Counted from the stretch's first letter, positions 11,527 through 24,159 are shown. The stretch is DNA of 64,000 nucleotides from Chrysemys picta bellii (GCF_011386835.1 NC_088805.1:20270836-20334835), one strand, 5' to 3'. Notes: a model not told the origin generated them from the sequence alone. Numbers and translations are program-made.

Positions 11527-12020
11527 TATCCCCCAGTCACAGATTTGTGTAAAAAGCACCAACCTAATAAGGTAATTTGGTCAGGAGCGTGCCAGAAAGG
11601 CTTTGATAAGGTAAAGGCACTCTTGTCTGCAAAGCCTATGCTAGCCAGACCTAACTTTGATAAGCCCTTTGAATTGTGTACTGATGCATCTGACACTGGC
11701 TTGAGTGCGGTACTGATGCAAACGGGAGGACACTGAACAGAGTTACTCTGTCATAGAAAAGGAGTGCTTTGCCATAGTGTGGGCTTTAAGCATCCAAAGC
11801 CCAGTTTAATAAAAAGTTAGGATTCTAATGGACCACTCGCCCTTAATATGGCTGAACAGAACCAAGGGCACAAATGCCAAACTGCTACCCTGGAGTCTAA
11901 TCCTGCAAGAATTTGATATGGAGATTGTGTATGTAAAAGGGAAGGAGAACATGGTAGCAGATGCCCTGTCTAGGAAAGAGGAAATTGGGCCCAGTGCCTT
12001 CACATTAGTCAGTGACTAAC
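11527..12020 (+). pseudogene. Ty3/gypsy-type pol relic (RT-RNase H part)
   Basis: Two open segments in different frames carry the end of a reverse transcriptase and the start of an RNase H domain. The first (11452-11736) contains FDKPFELCTDASDTGLSAVL, the RNase H entry of Ty3/gypsy elements. The second (11828-12019) contains DHSPL, a WSL block and [14 protein letters not shown], the end of that domain. The region between is frameshifted with stops, so no enzyme can be made. No integrase coding follows; the polypurine tract begins at 12037. Either the integrase was deleted, or the order was integrase before RT as in Gmr1-like elements. The upstream part is missing, so these cannot be separated here. 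Confidence 0.8.
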
Positions 12021-12036
12021 CCTCTGGCAGTAATCT

Positions 12037-12047
12037 AAGGGAGGAGG
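12037..12047 (+). other. Polypurine tract of the LTR element
   Basis: The run aagggaggagg lies directly against the TGTGAC start of the LTR, where the plus-strand primer of reverse transcription is expected. Confidence 0.65.
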
Positions 12048-13190
12048 TGTGACACCCTGACACCCCAGTATTCACCACTGTCATGTAATTTGTACAGAGT
12101 ATGTCTTGTGAGGTATCATTCTAAAAGTCTTGATCTGCCAGACAGTAATATCTCGTTGGATTGTATGTGCTATCGTCGTATGTGAAGTTATGAAGTTGGG
12201 CTAGGTATGTGTTACTGAAACATGTTGTGAGGTTAAAAATACCCACAAGCAGCCTTTCAGGTACAACAGTAAAAAGGCCAAACACTGTTAATGGCTTATT
12301 GAGAAAATGCACACAAGGATTACCCCAGGAACTGTGTATAATAGAAACCTCTCAGAGATAACACTATACAATAGGAACAGTTTGGCCCAGGTCACAGCAA
12401 AAGAGCTTTCCAGCAAGTGGGAAGAAGATATAAGACGGGGACAATAACATCATGATGGGACCTCACTCTACCTACAGCAAAACACCTGGAAACACTTGAG
12501 GGTCAAGGACCGAACTGTGGGAAGTGATGGTCCCAGGCTAGAGTGATTTTTAGCCTGTGTATGAAAACCTGGGAAAGCCAAGCAACTTGTGTCTTAAGAA
12601 TCTGTCAGTCTTTTTATCACTCAGGGTGAGAATTTCCTAATTCATATCCTACCTATCTAGTGTGTTAAGCTCAGTTTGTGGTTTTGTTTATTTACTAAGG
12701 TAATCTGCTTTGATCTGTTTGCTGTCACCTATAATCACTTAAAACCTATCTTCTGTAGTTAATAAATTTATTTTCGTTAGGTCTAAAACCAACCCGTGGA
12801 CATTATAAGTTGCGGCAGAACGCTGTTGCATATCCCTCTCCACATTGAGGGAGGGGGTGAATTTTATGAGCTTATGCTGTACCATTCCCTGTACAGCGCA
12901 AGATGCTATAATTTTGGGTTTACATTCAAGAGGGGGGTGCATGCCTTGGCAACTGGGAGGTGCCTTAGCTGAGTCTTCCTATGTAGAGCTGATCTCAGCT
13001 TCTGTGTGTGACACGGTAGCTGGGTGTGTCCCTATCTGTGTGTAGGCTGGTGAAAAAGCAAGCTTTGGGAGCTTGGCAATTTATCACAGCACCACAATGT
13101 GACAGGGAGCCCAGGCTGGTGGGTCAGGTGGGCTCAGTGATACCCCAGTTCCAAGTGGCACCCCAGGGGGAACCTGGCACCCCAGGGTCA
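12048..13190 (+). mobile_element. 3' LTR of the gypsy-type element (about 1.14 kb)
   Basis: It starts TGTGACACCCTG right after the polypurine tract and is taken to end at cccagggtca, because MIR sequence resumes immediately after. AATAAA at 12761-12766 is a candidate polyadenylation signal. No matching 5' LTR exists in the window, so the element has lost its 5' part. The right boundary is inferred from the flanking SINE and could be off by a few bases. Confidence 0.65.
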
Positions 13191-13235
13191 CCTGAGTCCC
13201 AGGCTAGCACCCTAACCACTGGATTTTCCTTCGTC
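13191..13235 (-). repeat. MIR-like SINE, right part
   Basis: The stretch 'gagtcccaggctagcaccc' then 'taaccactggat' is the reverse complement of the MIR 5' region. It continues the SINE interrupted at about 11500. Confidence 0.55.
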
Positions 13236-14235
13236 CCGTACTCAGTATACACAGTTTTCCCTTAGTGTACCCAAGCTCCAGCTGGGAAAGATTCAACCCA
13301 CTCAGCTGTGAGCGTGTGGGACATATGCGGGTGTGCTGAATAATGTGTGCAAAGATTATTCCACTTCACAGCGAGGGCCCCAGTCATCCTGAATGGCAGG
13401 CACAGGAGTGGAGTGAGGTATATGCTCCATTTTGGAGCAGAAATAAAGAATACTCCGAAGCCTATTGGCCCCTGTTAGCTACCCTGTGCTATATTAGCGG
13501 GGTGGCTCCTGCCCTCTCGCAGGTTCAGCCTAGATCGAGCAGCAATGGCTGACAAACCAGCACCATTTCAGATTTACTGGGCAAAGTGCTTCCTCCCCCC
13601 CTATAAACATGTGTAGCAAATAGAGAATAAATGACACCCAGTGAGTAAATCTTATCTCCTGCATTCTTTTGGACCTTAATGAAACCCACGGGGTCTTATT
13701 TGGAGGTGGCAAACAGCCAAATGTGAAACAGTGAAGACTAGTAAATATAAGGTATTGTAGCTATTTGCCATTTCCCATTGCAACTAGTGTTGTGAAAAAA
13801 CCTAAACCCATTCCTTCTGCTGACCACTTCATTACAAGCAGGTTCATTGTTAATGGTATTCTACCCACCACTTCCTGCTGAGCGAAACTCCGCTGGGAAA
13901 AGAGTATCTTTAAAAGTTGGACTCTGGATCATAAATATACAGAAGTCCCCCTCTGCTGGGGCTGAGAAAATTGTTTTGTATTTTTTATCCAGTGTGTCTC
14001 ATCACACCGGCTGAACCAGGGACTTGAGGATACAGCATAGAACATAATGTACTGTGTGCTCGGATAGTGTGGTGATTGGCGGAGGGCTCTATACATACGT
14101 GGATAGATTATAGAGCAAAATGTGATGTGCATAGCCAGGCAGCTGATAAATGTGAGGAAAAGGGTCTATCGTAGAATGATGCTTCTGGGGTTTGGCATAT
14201 TTTCTGAGGTATAGATAGGCTCCCTGTTACTGTAG
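13236..14235. other. Non-coding DNA, nothing recognised
   Basis: No gene or assigned repeat. Frames up to about 69 codons have no recognisable motif. Confidence 0.4.
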
Positions 14236-14360
14236 ATCTGAGAATAGTGAGTCTAAGTGACATGCCCAAAGTCCCACAGGATATCTGTGGCATGGCAGGG
14301 GCTTGAACCCAGATGTCCCAAGTCCTAGGCTAGTGCCCTACCCATTGGATCTTCCTTCCA
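14236..14360 (-). repeat. MIR-like SINE fragment
   Basis: The blocks 'agtgacatgcccaaagtccc', 'gcaggggcttgaacccag' and 'ctaggctagtgccctaccca' are the reverse complement of the MIR core and 5' region. Confidence 0.65.
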
Positions 14361-14384
14361 CTCCAGAAGGGGTTGCCCAAACCC

Positions 14385-14650
14385 ATATATAAAGTTTCAG
14401 GTGTACGCTCCATTGTGCCATTTCCGCATTGAGCTGAATGTCGTCTTCTTCAGCTATCTCTTGATACGAGGATGATGTGTGCCAATGGGGTTTATTGGTG
14501 GGTTTTTAAGTGTCTGAGGAGCCCAATTCGTGCCCTGAAGATTTTCCCACAGAAGTGATAGGTGTAATCTTGGAAGAGACATAGTTGTTGTGCCCTTTCT
14601 TTCCTCCTTTGCTTTGGCAGAGGCCCATGCGTGAAATCTTTTAATGTGGG
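14385..14650 (-). pseudogene. LINE ORF 3' end with C2H2 zinc-finger remnant
   Basis: The minus-strand frame ending at 14492 finishes with a zinc-finger-like stretch at 14498-14560. Its core FRARIGLLRHLKTH keeps the second Cys, the 12-residue spacing and both His (x3 apart). The first Cys position is Tyr. The same signature with all four ligands ends the LINE at 45675-47625. It is preceded by a basic segment (KQRRKER) like the region before that finger. This is a 5'-truncated copy of the same or a sister LINE family; the rest of the reverse transcriptase is absent. Confidence 0.6.
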
Positions 14651-17600
14651 GAAACCGGTGCACAGGCGATGGTGACCATACGAGACTTGGCAGGAGGAAA
14701 ACCCTGACCCAGTGGCAAGGAGATCTGAGACAACCAGGGGCCTCCCGCCTGCTGCAACCCTCATCCACCTTCACAGCTGCAGAGTATTAAAAGGTCCTTT
14801 ATATGTGCCTTATCCACCATTGGAGTCTTGTGAAGTTTGGACCGCGGTTAGTCAGGAACCTTGCCTCAGACCTGATCGCCAAGAGGGACCCTACCAAGAG
14901 TATGAAAGCTCTGGACAATGTAGCTCTGAGGATCTTTAGCCCACGCAAGCCTCTCCACCACGACACAGTTGAGATCTATTAGGAAGCGTGCTGACTGAGA
15001 AGCATGGTAGAAGCACACCTTCCCGGGGGACACACCCTCTCTGGGGCGTAGGCTGCCCTGGAGTGGAAGGGGATGAGTAGCTAGGATTATAGAATGGTGC
15101 AACACGATTTCCTATTCAACATAACCAGCAGCAAATTTGTTTGTGATCACTCCTGGCAGGGGATAATTGCATTGTCAATGGGAGGGGGTTTGCATGTTTT
15201 GTTACTATCTTATGAGTAGGGCTCCCCACCCTAGCATTAGTGTTCCTGTATGTAGGGTACTTGGGGCTAGGGTTGGGATTCCTATGGGTAAGTCTCACCT
15301 CCTCCCCCCAAGGCTTAGGGTTCCTGTGAGTAGGGGACTTGGCAGCTTTCCCCCAGCCCTTAGTTTAAAAACTGCTCTATGACCTTTTTAATTTTAAGTG
15401 ATTCCGTTTTGGTTTAGGTGGACGTTTGCCTGCATTCCCTTTTGACTCCTGCAGCTTATTCCTTTGTTGTTGTTTTGTTTTTATCGGGGGTCGTTTGGAC
15501 CTTAAGTTTAAAGAACGTTAAGTGTATCTAGCCCCCCTCACACCTTCCCTCTAAACTCCCTCACAAAACTCCGGTTACCTGCTCCTGTTTGCTAACTCCT
15601 CTGGTCGCTTAGGAGGGGCTTTTTCAAGCGCTGGTCTTCCTGAGTAGCCCTGCCCCCTGGTTAAGGGTTGATGGGTGGGGATCAAAGCCTCATTAAGAAG
15701 CTCTCCGCCTTGGCTAGCAGGTCGCTAGGCTCAGCACACGGTCCCCCAAACAAACAGACCACACAATATGTTTCAGTCAAGCAGCAAGCACACCACAAAC
15801 ACATACTACAGACAACAAACTTACCCCAGGGGTCATGTAATCACTTCTCCTTCACCTGGAGAATTCCTCCCTCCCAAATAAGCCCTCGAGTTCTAAAGCC
15901 TCTTGTGCAGGTACAAATTGGGGCCAGGTGGAGGTTCCCTGCACCCTCTTCCGCCTACCTATGCATCTGCCTAAATCAGCCAGAATCTAGACCTTTATAG
16001 TTAGGACCCTGTTTTGATCTCAGTGCAGAGTGGTCCTGCAGATACGTGAATTAGGACTGCACTGGTCCATAGCACCACGTTTGGTTTTTAAACAGTGAGC
16101 ATAAAGCAACATTTGCTGCGTATGTGCCTTGATTTTAAATGCTTGTGGCTAAACTGTGGTGGGATTTTAAAAGCTGAAGGGGGGTGAAATGGGGGGAAGA
16201 GGCAGGTCACTAAAGTGAATATAGGGACCGACCCTGCAGAGTGCTGTAACTTAACTTGGAACATATGAGCCGTCCTATGGATGTCAATGGAACGACTCGA
16301 GCACCTAAAGCTATGCACATGCTAAAGTGTTTTCCTGGACTGGGGCTTTAATGCTGTTATAGGCACCAGATGGACAGCCCTGCATACTGAAATCTTCTAT
16401 TAGTCCACACAGCAGGTACAGCAATAGCAATATCAATGCAAAATTACTACATAGTTTCCTGCTTTCGTGCTGCCCTAGAAGGACCACCTCAGGGGAGGAA
16501 GTAGTTCAATTTTCCCGTCATTTCAGCTCTGCTGAAGCTGCCATTAAGGATTCCATTTAGTCCCTCTATTTAAGTGAAGAAGTTCAGCCCCATGCAGGAG
16601 TTTTCAAATGTTTTTTTTTTAAAATGTCTGCATGAATTTCCTGCTCATCAAAGGGAGAGTCTACTAGCGGAGGGGTGCGCTCTGGCACACAGCAGGGAAT
16701 TGCTGTGCAGAGTGATCCAATCTCGACCTTGGTTGTTAGCCTGGGTTCTTCCCTGGGCACAGATTGCCATTCGTGTCAAATGAGGTGATCGCTGGCATGA
16801 TACACACAAATGAGGGCATCACCCTTTTTGAATCCCTGGCAGAACTTGAATTCAGTGCCTGAGGGTAAAAGGCCACTGAAGCCACTGTGCTGTGAGCTGT
16901 TGCCCACATTTGTGATTGAATGGAGGTTCTGTTCGCCCAAAAACCAAGAGACACTCACTGAAATTAAAGGCATCAAGTTCAAAACTGAATAAAACAAATG
17001 CTGTTTCACACAGCTCATAATTAGTCTTTGGAACTCATTGCAACAAGACAGAGAAACAGACTGGATCAGACCCAAGATCTATGTAGTCCAGTAGCTGGGC
17101 TCCAGCAGTTGCCAACATCATCAGAGGAAGGTGTAAGAACCATTCTAGGCAATGTGGGACAATCTGCCCTCTGCTTTAGGTCACATCCTGATCTCTAATA
17201 GTTATATATCCAATTTGGCAATTCCTATGTTCCTAAATTTCTCCCTTCTCCCCTTTCTCTCTTTTCTCCCTCTTCTTGTTCTGATGAAGAGGCAGATTTT
17301 TTCAGGTTCCACTTTGTGTAATGTTTTTTTTTTTTACCCACAGTTCTCTTTAGGGGTCTTTACTTTTAATATTGTAGCTATAAGTTGAGAATATAGCAGC
17401 ACTTGCTAGTGCCACTAGTAATGAATAATGGCTTTGGGCAAAGACCAAACTGTGTTTCCAGAAGGCTGATCTTTCCTGCCCATTCATCTGTGTGCTGTAT
17501 AAAATAAAACAGAAAAAAGACTGTTTAGTATGCAGAGCTCCTGGTACATTAACAGCATTGTCTTCACCTAGAAACCAAATTATTTCTCCAACAGTTGTAC

Positions 17601-17819
17601 AGCAAACACTTTGCTTTCAATTTACAGCATGATCTGTCAGTACATATTTCAATGGTAAGAATCTTGTGGGAGGAATGCGAATCTATACCAATAAAAGCGC
17701 TGAATGTACTCGAATGAATCTACCTTGTCAGTTGAAGTATTGGAGTTTTAGGACTATAAGGGGTCCTCACTAATACTATTTTTGCTAGCTGGAAAAGCTG
17801 AATATTAGGAGAGGAAGGA
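14651..17819. other. Non-coding DNA with local duplication and unassigned repeat-like blocks
   Basis: An imperfect direct duplication lies at 15237-15264 and 15315-15342 (ttag-gttcctgt-gtaggg-acttgg, offset 78 bp). The segment 15480-15960 is rich in C/A tracts and looks like part of an interspersed element, but I cannot name it. About 16215-16340 holds a copy of a palindromic 'cctgcag...gcaccta' repeat. No gene is supported. Confidence 0.4.
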
Positions 17820-18080
17820 TATGGGACAAAAATCTGTTGGATGATTTTAGGGTGACCAGATGTCCCGATTTTATAGGGACAGTCCCGATTTTTGGGTCTT
17901 TTTCTTATATAGGTTTTCTATTACCCCCCCACACACACACACCACCTGTCCCGATTTTTCACACTTGCTGTCTGGTCACCCTAGATGATTTAGTTGGGGA
18001 TTGGTCCTGCTTTGAGCAGGGGGTTGGACTAGATGACCTCCTGAGGTTCCTTCCAACCCTGGTATTCTATGATCCTATGA
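17820..18080 (+). mobile_element. Cry I SINE tail, interrupted by a hAT MITE
   Basis: The left part (acaaaaatctgttggatgat) and right part (ttggggattggtcctgcttt, ggactagatgacctcctgag, ATTCTATGA-type end) together match the tail of the SINE at 61500-61620. The tRNA head is missing. The interruption is the element at 17848-17983. Confidence 0.7.
17848..17983. mobile_element. hAT-type MITE (136 bp) with 8-bp TSD
   Basis: Perfect 13-bp terminal inverted repeats (tagggtgaccaga / tctggtcacccta) enclose a non-coding interior containing 'gtcccgatt' blocks. An exact 8-bp duplication gatgattt flanks it at 17840-17847 and 17984-17991, as expected for hAT transposition. Related copies lie at 57652 and 58360. 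Confidence 0.85.
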
Positions 18081-18082
18081 TT

Positions 18083-18180
18083 TTGTGGTTAAGGCACTGG
18101 ACTGGGAAACAGGAGACATGGGTTCAAGTGCTGGCTCTGCCACAGTCTTCCTGTGTAATCTTGGGTAAATCACTTAGGCC
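18083..18180 (+). repeat. MIR-like SINE fragment
   Basis: The sequence follows the MIR order: gtggttaaggcactggac, catgggttcaagtgctggct, ctgccac, tgtgtaatcttgggtaaatc. A palindromic 'atttaggctctgacc/gcctaaat' repeat follows directly. Confidence 0.65.
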
Positions 18181-21000
18181 AAGATCCACAAAGATATTTA
18201 GGCTCTGACCTTCCCCTGATTTCAAGTTAGGAGCCTAAATATGTTAGTGGAGCTGGGCCTTCATCTGTACCTACACTCAGTTCTGTATTGTAAAATAGGG
18301 ATATTAATTCTTCCTTGCTCCTACCTTTAGATTGCAAGTTCTTGAATGCAGGGATTTTTGTGTCCTCAGGATGCTCTCGTGATACAAATTAATAATAATC
18401 ACAACTTCGCTAGCATGTGTTGATGAACAGAGAGCTCTATCTTCCACAAGGGCCAAAAGTTTGCAAGCTTTTGTCACCAGCCCCTGCCTCCCTGTTGGAT
18501 GGGGATAGTGAGTTCAATAGTTCAATCCCTCTTTCCATTCAAACATTGGCCCTTCTGCTGAGACTGCTAATGACAGCCCTGAGGTCACCAACTCACTTCT
18601 CAGAGGCCACCAAAAAAAAAAAATTATTCTTAACGTCAAGAAAAAGATCATTTCAGGTTTTGTGGCTCAGGTCTTATTGAGGATGACAACTTCACAAATG
18701 GGTGGAACACCTGTATTCATGTGCTGGATACAGGGATCAGATTGTGATCCCCTTTGCTAGTGAGCGGTGCCCCGCTTATGGACATTCACAATCTGGCCCC
18801 TAACATTCTATGACCCAGGTTCAAATCTGGTTTGTGGTAGAAATGACTGAGGTAGGTGGCTTCATCCGAGTCACCAGTGGGCATTTTTTATGTCTAACAA
18901 ATTACCACGCTGCTTGTCCCCCTTGACGTATTCTTTCATGTTTGGGTCAGGGACTGACACAACGGGTTAGGAATGAGGAAGAGCAGTATGCCAAACATCT
19001 CCCTAGCAATCCCCTATGATTTAAATTGTGCCACTCAGCTGTCCAGAATAATGCTGGATAGGATGCGCTTCAGCATCAGTCTCCTGTCGCATAGCTGAAG
19101 GTGAAGCATTTATTTCTCGGATATGTTAAAGAACAATCCCCAAGGGACAGATTTACCAAGGCATTTAGGTGCCTAAAGATGCAGAGAAGCATGTAGTGTT
19201 ATTCACCAAAGTACCTGAGCAGGTTTAGGTGCCTAACTCCCATTGAAAGCCATTGACTGGGGAGATAGGCATCTTACTCGCTTTGTAAATTTGCCTGCGC
19301 TGCCTCCAATTCTGCAGAGGATTTGGTTAATGGTAAAGTATCTGTTGGCCCATGTCTGCACTGGGCAGTGTGTACTGAACGTGTGTGTGCAGAGGGAATC
19401 CGCACCCGCTCCATTGGGGGCACTGGGCTGTCCAAAGGGATTGTTCAGAAATCCATAACAAATGCGTTGTTAGATTTGGGTGGTTTTTCTATTCCTGCTG
19501 CGTGAAGTATTTGATATTCAAATTAAAATGGTGCTTGTTTAGGACAATTCAGTTATAGAATAAGCCTGGTAATTGGTGCCTGTGGGACTGTTTACACTCT
19601 GCTTGGTGTAATCCACTTATGGAAAATTAATGCAAGGTGATTTCTTCCCCGGTTGTTGCTGTTTTAATATGTACTCTCTCTGTGCTGTTTTCTCTTATGG
19701 CTGAAGCTACAAATAATTATTTTTGGACGAGAAGGTGTGATCAGCTTGCTAGAGAGGTGCTCCATGGACAGCCATTTAGGGCCAGGCTGTGCCTTTAGGG
19801 TACAACCTAAACATGGGGTAGTATGTAAGCCGCACCACCCAGAAGTAGTCCCAGGAAGCGTTGTGACTCAGAGATACCCTTCTGACGTGCAGTCCCCCTC
19901 CCCCCCGCTTCTTTTCTGGTGAAAGTGGGGGGGGGTAGTAATTTGCTGCTGCCCTGTACCATGTTCAGGCACTTCCCCATGCCAGCTGCGCTGCCCAGGC
20001 TGGCACTCTGGAAGAGAGGTTGAGCCCAAGGGCCAAGCATCCATGTCCACTCCCCACTGAGTTGCTCCAAGGGCATGGTTTCAAATTACGCATCTATGCC
20101 TGGACCCACAATCTGGGTAGCCTACACAGAGCTGTAAGGCTCCTTTTAATCCACTGCGTGGGCATTTAGTCCAAGTCAAGATCTAGCCCTTAAATATTAG
20201 ACCATTTACGGAGCTTTCCCCAGAACAACCAACCAACAGTATCCTTGCACTAATAGTGAGAAGATTTTTGTGTGTGTGTGTGTGGGGGGGGAAAATCACA
20301 TGTTTTTAAACATCACACAGAAAAGGAATTCAGACCTAAACAGCCTAAACAGGCAGTGCCCGAGGTGTTGCTGATACTATTTCATTAGCACTTATAAGAT
20401 CTTAACGTTTTTTCCCGTGGACCAGTTGTGGAAAGCAGGGGAGAGCTTTCATAAGCCCTGAATCGAACCTAAACACTGCCACTATCCTGCGTACTCAGGG
20501 ATGTATGATGTCCCCTTGTACGGATACCAAACAGGGAGAAGAATGGGCCAGTCCTATTCGCATAGAGATCTTTTACATTCACTTCATTAGGAGCAGGCTG
20601 AAAATGCTCCATGTGTGTGAAAACGTGAGGTTTCAAAGCATTCCAGTATCGCACTATTTAGTTTTACAAAACTATGTGCATGTACAGTCTTTGGCTGTGT
20701 TAGCCCTTAATCAAGATGGACAACATAAAGAGCACTGGGTCCGGAGCAGATACCAGGGGCAGAGTGGGGAATATCAAGAGAAGAAATAGCATTGCTGCTA
20801 TTACACTAAGTGGCTACAGAAAAATCTGCGGAGGAAATGTCAAATGCACAGGGACGGAGGTTGAAAAGGAGAACAAAATCATGACTACCTGACAGAAATG
20901 GCAGAGCTGGCCCCCCTGAAAGCGAAAGTAATGAAACCCCTGCATTTTACCAAAATATCCTGATGTAATGGAATGAATCATCAACGCAGGTGCACAGGAA
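18181..21000. other. Non-coding DNA with palindromic repeats
   Basis: Copies of the 'tttaggtgcctaactcccat' repeat lie at about 18181-18262 and 19145-19250. A TG run followed by G8 lies at 20266-20292. No gene is supported. Confidence 0.4.
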
Positions 21001-21019
21001 AGACTCTCCTTAGATGCAA

Positions 21020-21530
21020 AAACTGGGGTCATCTCCACTCTCTCTCAGCGCTCGCATCCTGGCTGTCTCCAAATCTAGGTGCTTTGTCCTCCATAACATT
21101 TCTAAGATATGTCGTTTTCATTCTGTCCATAGCCAAACATCTTGTTCAGACCCTTCTCATCTTTCAACATAACTACTGTAATCTCTTCCTTTCCGACCTC
21201 CGTAACAGGTACATCATTCTCGCTGGTCCGTATAAACCACAGCTGTGAAGATCATCTCACTTCTGTCTCAGTCTGACCAGATCATTTCCCCCATGGAATC
21301 CCTCCATTCGCTTCTACTCTTGAGTTCCAGCTTCTGTCCCTCTCCTCCAAGGCCTTTATGTTTGTCACCTTCTCGCAAAAACATTTTTGTACCTTCCTCC
21401 CTTATGCCTGGAATACCCACTCTGAACTGATGTGCGAGGCTGCTGTCCCTCTCCTTCAAATCCCTCCTCGGGACCCCTGTCTTCCCCAGGGCCTACAAGA
21501 AACGACCTGTTTTATGATGGCTAGATTGAA
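21020..21530 (+). pseudogene. L2/L3-like LINE reverse transcriptase C-terminal debris
   Basis: Broken frames keep the order seen in L2/CR1-L3 elements: an LVQTLLIFQHNYCNLFLSDL segment (the 'DYCN' block, N for D here), then a 'hitp...fal' type region. A YAWNT block and an LQIPPRDPC segment close it. Stops and shifts prevent translation. Assignment to L2 rather than L3 is not possible by eye. Confidence 0.5.
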
Positions 21531-22535
21531 CAGCAGGTGGGGGTAGTTTGCACTTTATATTCATTTTCATCTTCTTATTTATTCCTGATTGTAGCAGCGG
21601 GTGACTAATGGGAGAAAAATACTCATCAAATATTGTAAATGGAAAAAATTCATCATGTACGCCGCTAGACAAATATATTTGTGGGAAAGCCAGGTGAATA
21701 ATGGTTGAAACATGTATTTGGGGAGTGTTCCATCATTCGCCCTGTCCTGCAAGGTGCTCTATGTAAGTGCAGGGTTCTTCTGGCATTGGCTTCATTGAAG
21801 GGTCAGGGACCTTGTTATAGACTGCAATATTTTTTTTTGCTCAGCTGCAGTTGTAACACGGCTCAGCAACGTCTCACATATGTTCTGCAGTCCACACAAT
21901 CAGCTGCACCTGAAAGCATTGTATATGACCTACTAAAAACTTGATACATGGCATGCGAGGGCCAGCCCTTAATGGCTTGTGTTCCACAGCTCATTTGGTA
22001 TTGTTCCATGAAGCATCTGTCTTAGTTACTGGCAGCATGATCTTTGAAAACAAGCTTCATTTTGCATCTCTGGCCTTTTGAAATATTGGGAAGATTTATA
22101 ACCAACTAGTAACCATGATGGGTGAACTTGCATTTCAAGGGAGCAGGATGGAGGTGATACGATAGAAAGATGAGAGAGTCTGTGGCTGGTTTTGGGAACA
22201 ATATCAAACAAATTGATCATATCTGCTCTGCATCTCCATTATACTGTGCTGTGAGTTCATAGATAGGCGCCATCCCCTTCTGTTTTACCTTACTGCAGTC
22301 CTCACATGACATTCCCTCTCCTTGGTTCTCTGTCATATCAAGGTGGATTGGCACCACATCCTCTGGCCTCTTGGATTGGATTCAAGAAGGGCTCTTTGTA
22401 TTAATGTAGCTCTTGTCCTAATGTTACTTGGGAATTCTCCAGAGACTTCAGTTCATGCTGCAAGCTTGGTGAACTTTAATATTGTCCTTTTATTTTAAGT
22501 AGCTTGGCAGGTGGATTGTTTTCTCAGGACTCTTG

Positions 22536-22745
22536 GGTTCTGTACCTGAATTTTCCAGCTGCTGACATTCAGCAAGCCACTGGTTACCTCTCGATGCATC
22601 AGATTCCTCTTCTGGGGAAGGAATGTTAATAGTACGTACTCTCTACCTGACAGGGATAGTATGAGTCTTACCTGACCATTGTCTGCAAAGCACTTCGATG
22701 TCCTTGGATGAAAAATGTGCTTTGAGTTCAAATCAAGTCTCACTG
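22536..22745 (+). repeat. MIR-like SINE
   Basis: MIR order is visible: 'tgggttctgtacctgaattt', 'aagccactggttacctctc', a 'tcagattcctc' block and 'gcaaagcacttcgatgtcc'. It is old and diverged. Confidence 0.5.
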
Positions 22746-24155
22746 AAGTACCTGGGAGCTCTTCTATTGATTTGGATGGGAGATCGATCAGGTCCTATAG
22801 AAGCAAAGTATTTACTATTCTGTTTTAGTCTCACAATTTGGATGCAGTAATAGCATGTAAAGGCCTTTGTTTTTTAAAGATGCATAAGACGCACCCCTCA
22901 CTCGTGAGTGGTTCCACTGAAATGGAATTCCACAAAAGAAATTCCACTGTAGTGAAGGGGTCTAAACAGATTTGGCCCAATGTCACACTTCTAATTAGTG
23001 AGTAAAACAAAACAAACATTAACCAAAAAAAGTTGCTACGTATCTATCCCGCAATATCATCAGCAGATTATTGAGAACAAATGTGACCCAGAATGCAAAG
23101 TGTCTGAAATCTTTGTATTGTCTGTAAAATGTGTGACAGACACTTTCATTTAATTTCTTCAGGAAATCAATATGTCTAACAAAATTGGTTGACTGGAGTT
23201 GGCATTGAAATGATAAATATACATGAAAACAGAATAGGATTAATAATTTTAGACAGCTAATATAACGCAGCTGTTGCTCAGTGATATTAACAAGAGGAGA
23301 CCGGTTAAGTCCCAATGTCAGAGTGAGGCTAGCTGGTTATAATGTCTGAATGAATTTCACACCATGACTAAAGACTTTCTTGATGCAGATGGAGACTGAC
23401 AGTACAAAACTTCATTAAAAAGGGTTTTTTTCTTTGCTAATTCCTGAATCTTTTTACTGGCCAGTGGGCTGAAAATTGATCACGAGTGGTTAAAACAAAA
23501 TGTCTGTGCAAGCAAATCGATTTGGTCTTTGTGTACTGGGAGGGGATACCAGATTGTGAAAGGTTCAGTCAGTTGCTCCCACCTCAGGTCAGCATTCAAG
23601 GCAAGGCTGTAATAACTACTGTCATCTGTTGGCTAGGAGAACATCACTCTTCCGACGATTGGCTGACTCCTGAACTAGAGAGGCTTTGTAGAGCCAGTGA
23701 GGCGGCTGCTGCTGCTCCTTTAACGGCTTAGGAAAATGATCGTAAAATCCATAGTGCTCCTTCCTTGTTTAACAGAGAAAAGACCAGTGTACTCGGCTTA
23801 TTGCACTTTTTATTTACTTTCATTTGTTCTATTCCTCTTAATGCTTCCAGGGCCAGATGCTGGTCCATACGCTGGGTACGTTGTGCTCTTCCAGTGCTGC
23901 AATGCAGCTAGAAAGTCACCTTAAATGGCAGCCGGGGAATTCCACTTGCATAAGGGTATTCCAAGGGCCATCTCTGTGCTCGGGCTATTCATGGCCTCTG
24001 GAAAGTTCCTTGGGGCTATTGGCTGCTGGGTTTTTTCTACGTTTGGCTGTCCTGTCCTAACCCCCATTATGGTATCTTTCCCAAAATACCTACCAGGGTA
24101 CAATCCTGCAAGATCCTGAGTGCTTGAGCAGAAAAGACCTTACATAGCTGCTGGA
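22746..24155. other. Non-coding DNA, nothing recognised
   Basis: No gene or assigned repeat. A 98-codon minus-strand frame at 23019-23315 has no motif and no coding-like neighbours. Confidence 0.4.
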
Positions 24156-24159
24156 TCTA

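Noticed and set aside
11452..12019. Host gene with reverse-transcriptase-like domain (domestication)
   Set aside because: The frame is shifted with stops, and a polypurine tract and LTR follow directly, so it is a dead retroelement.
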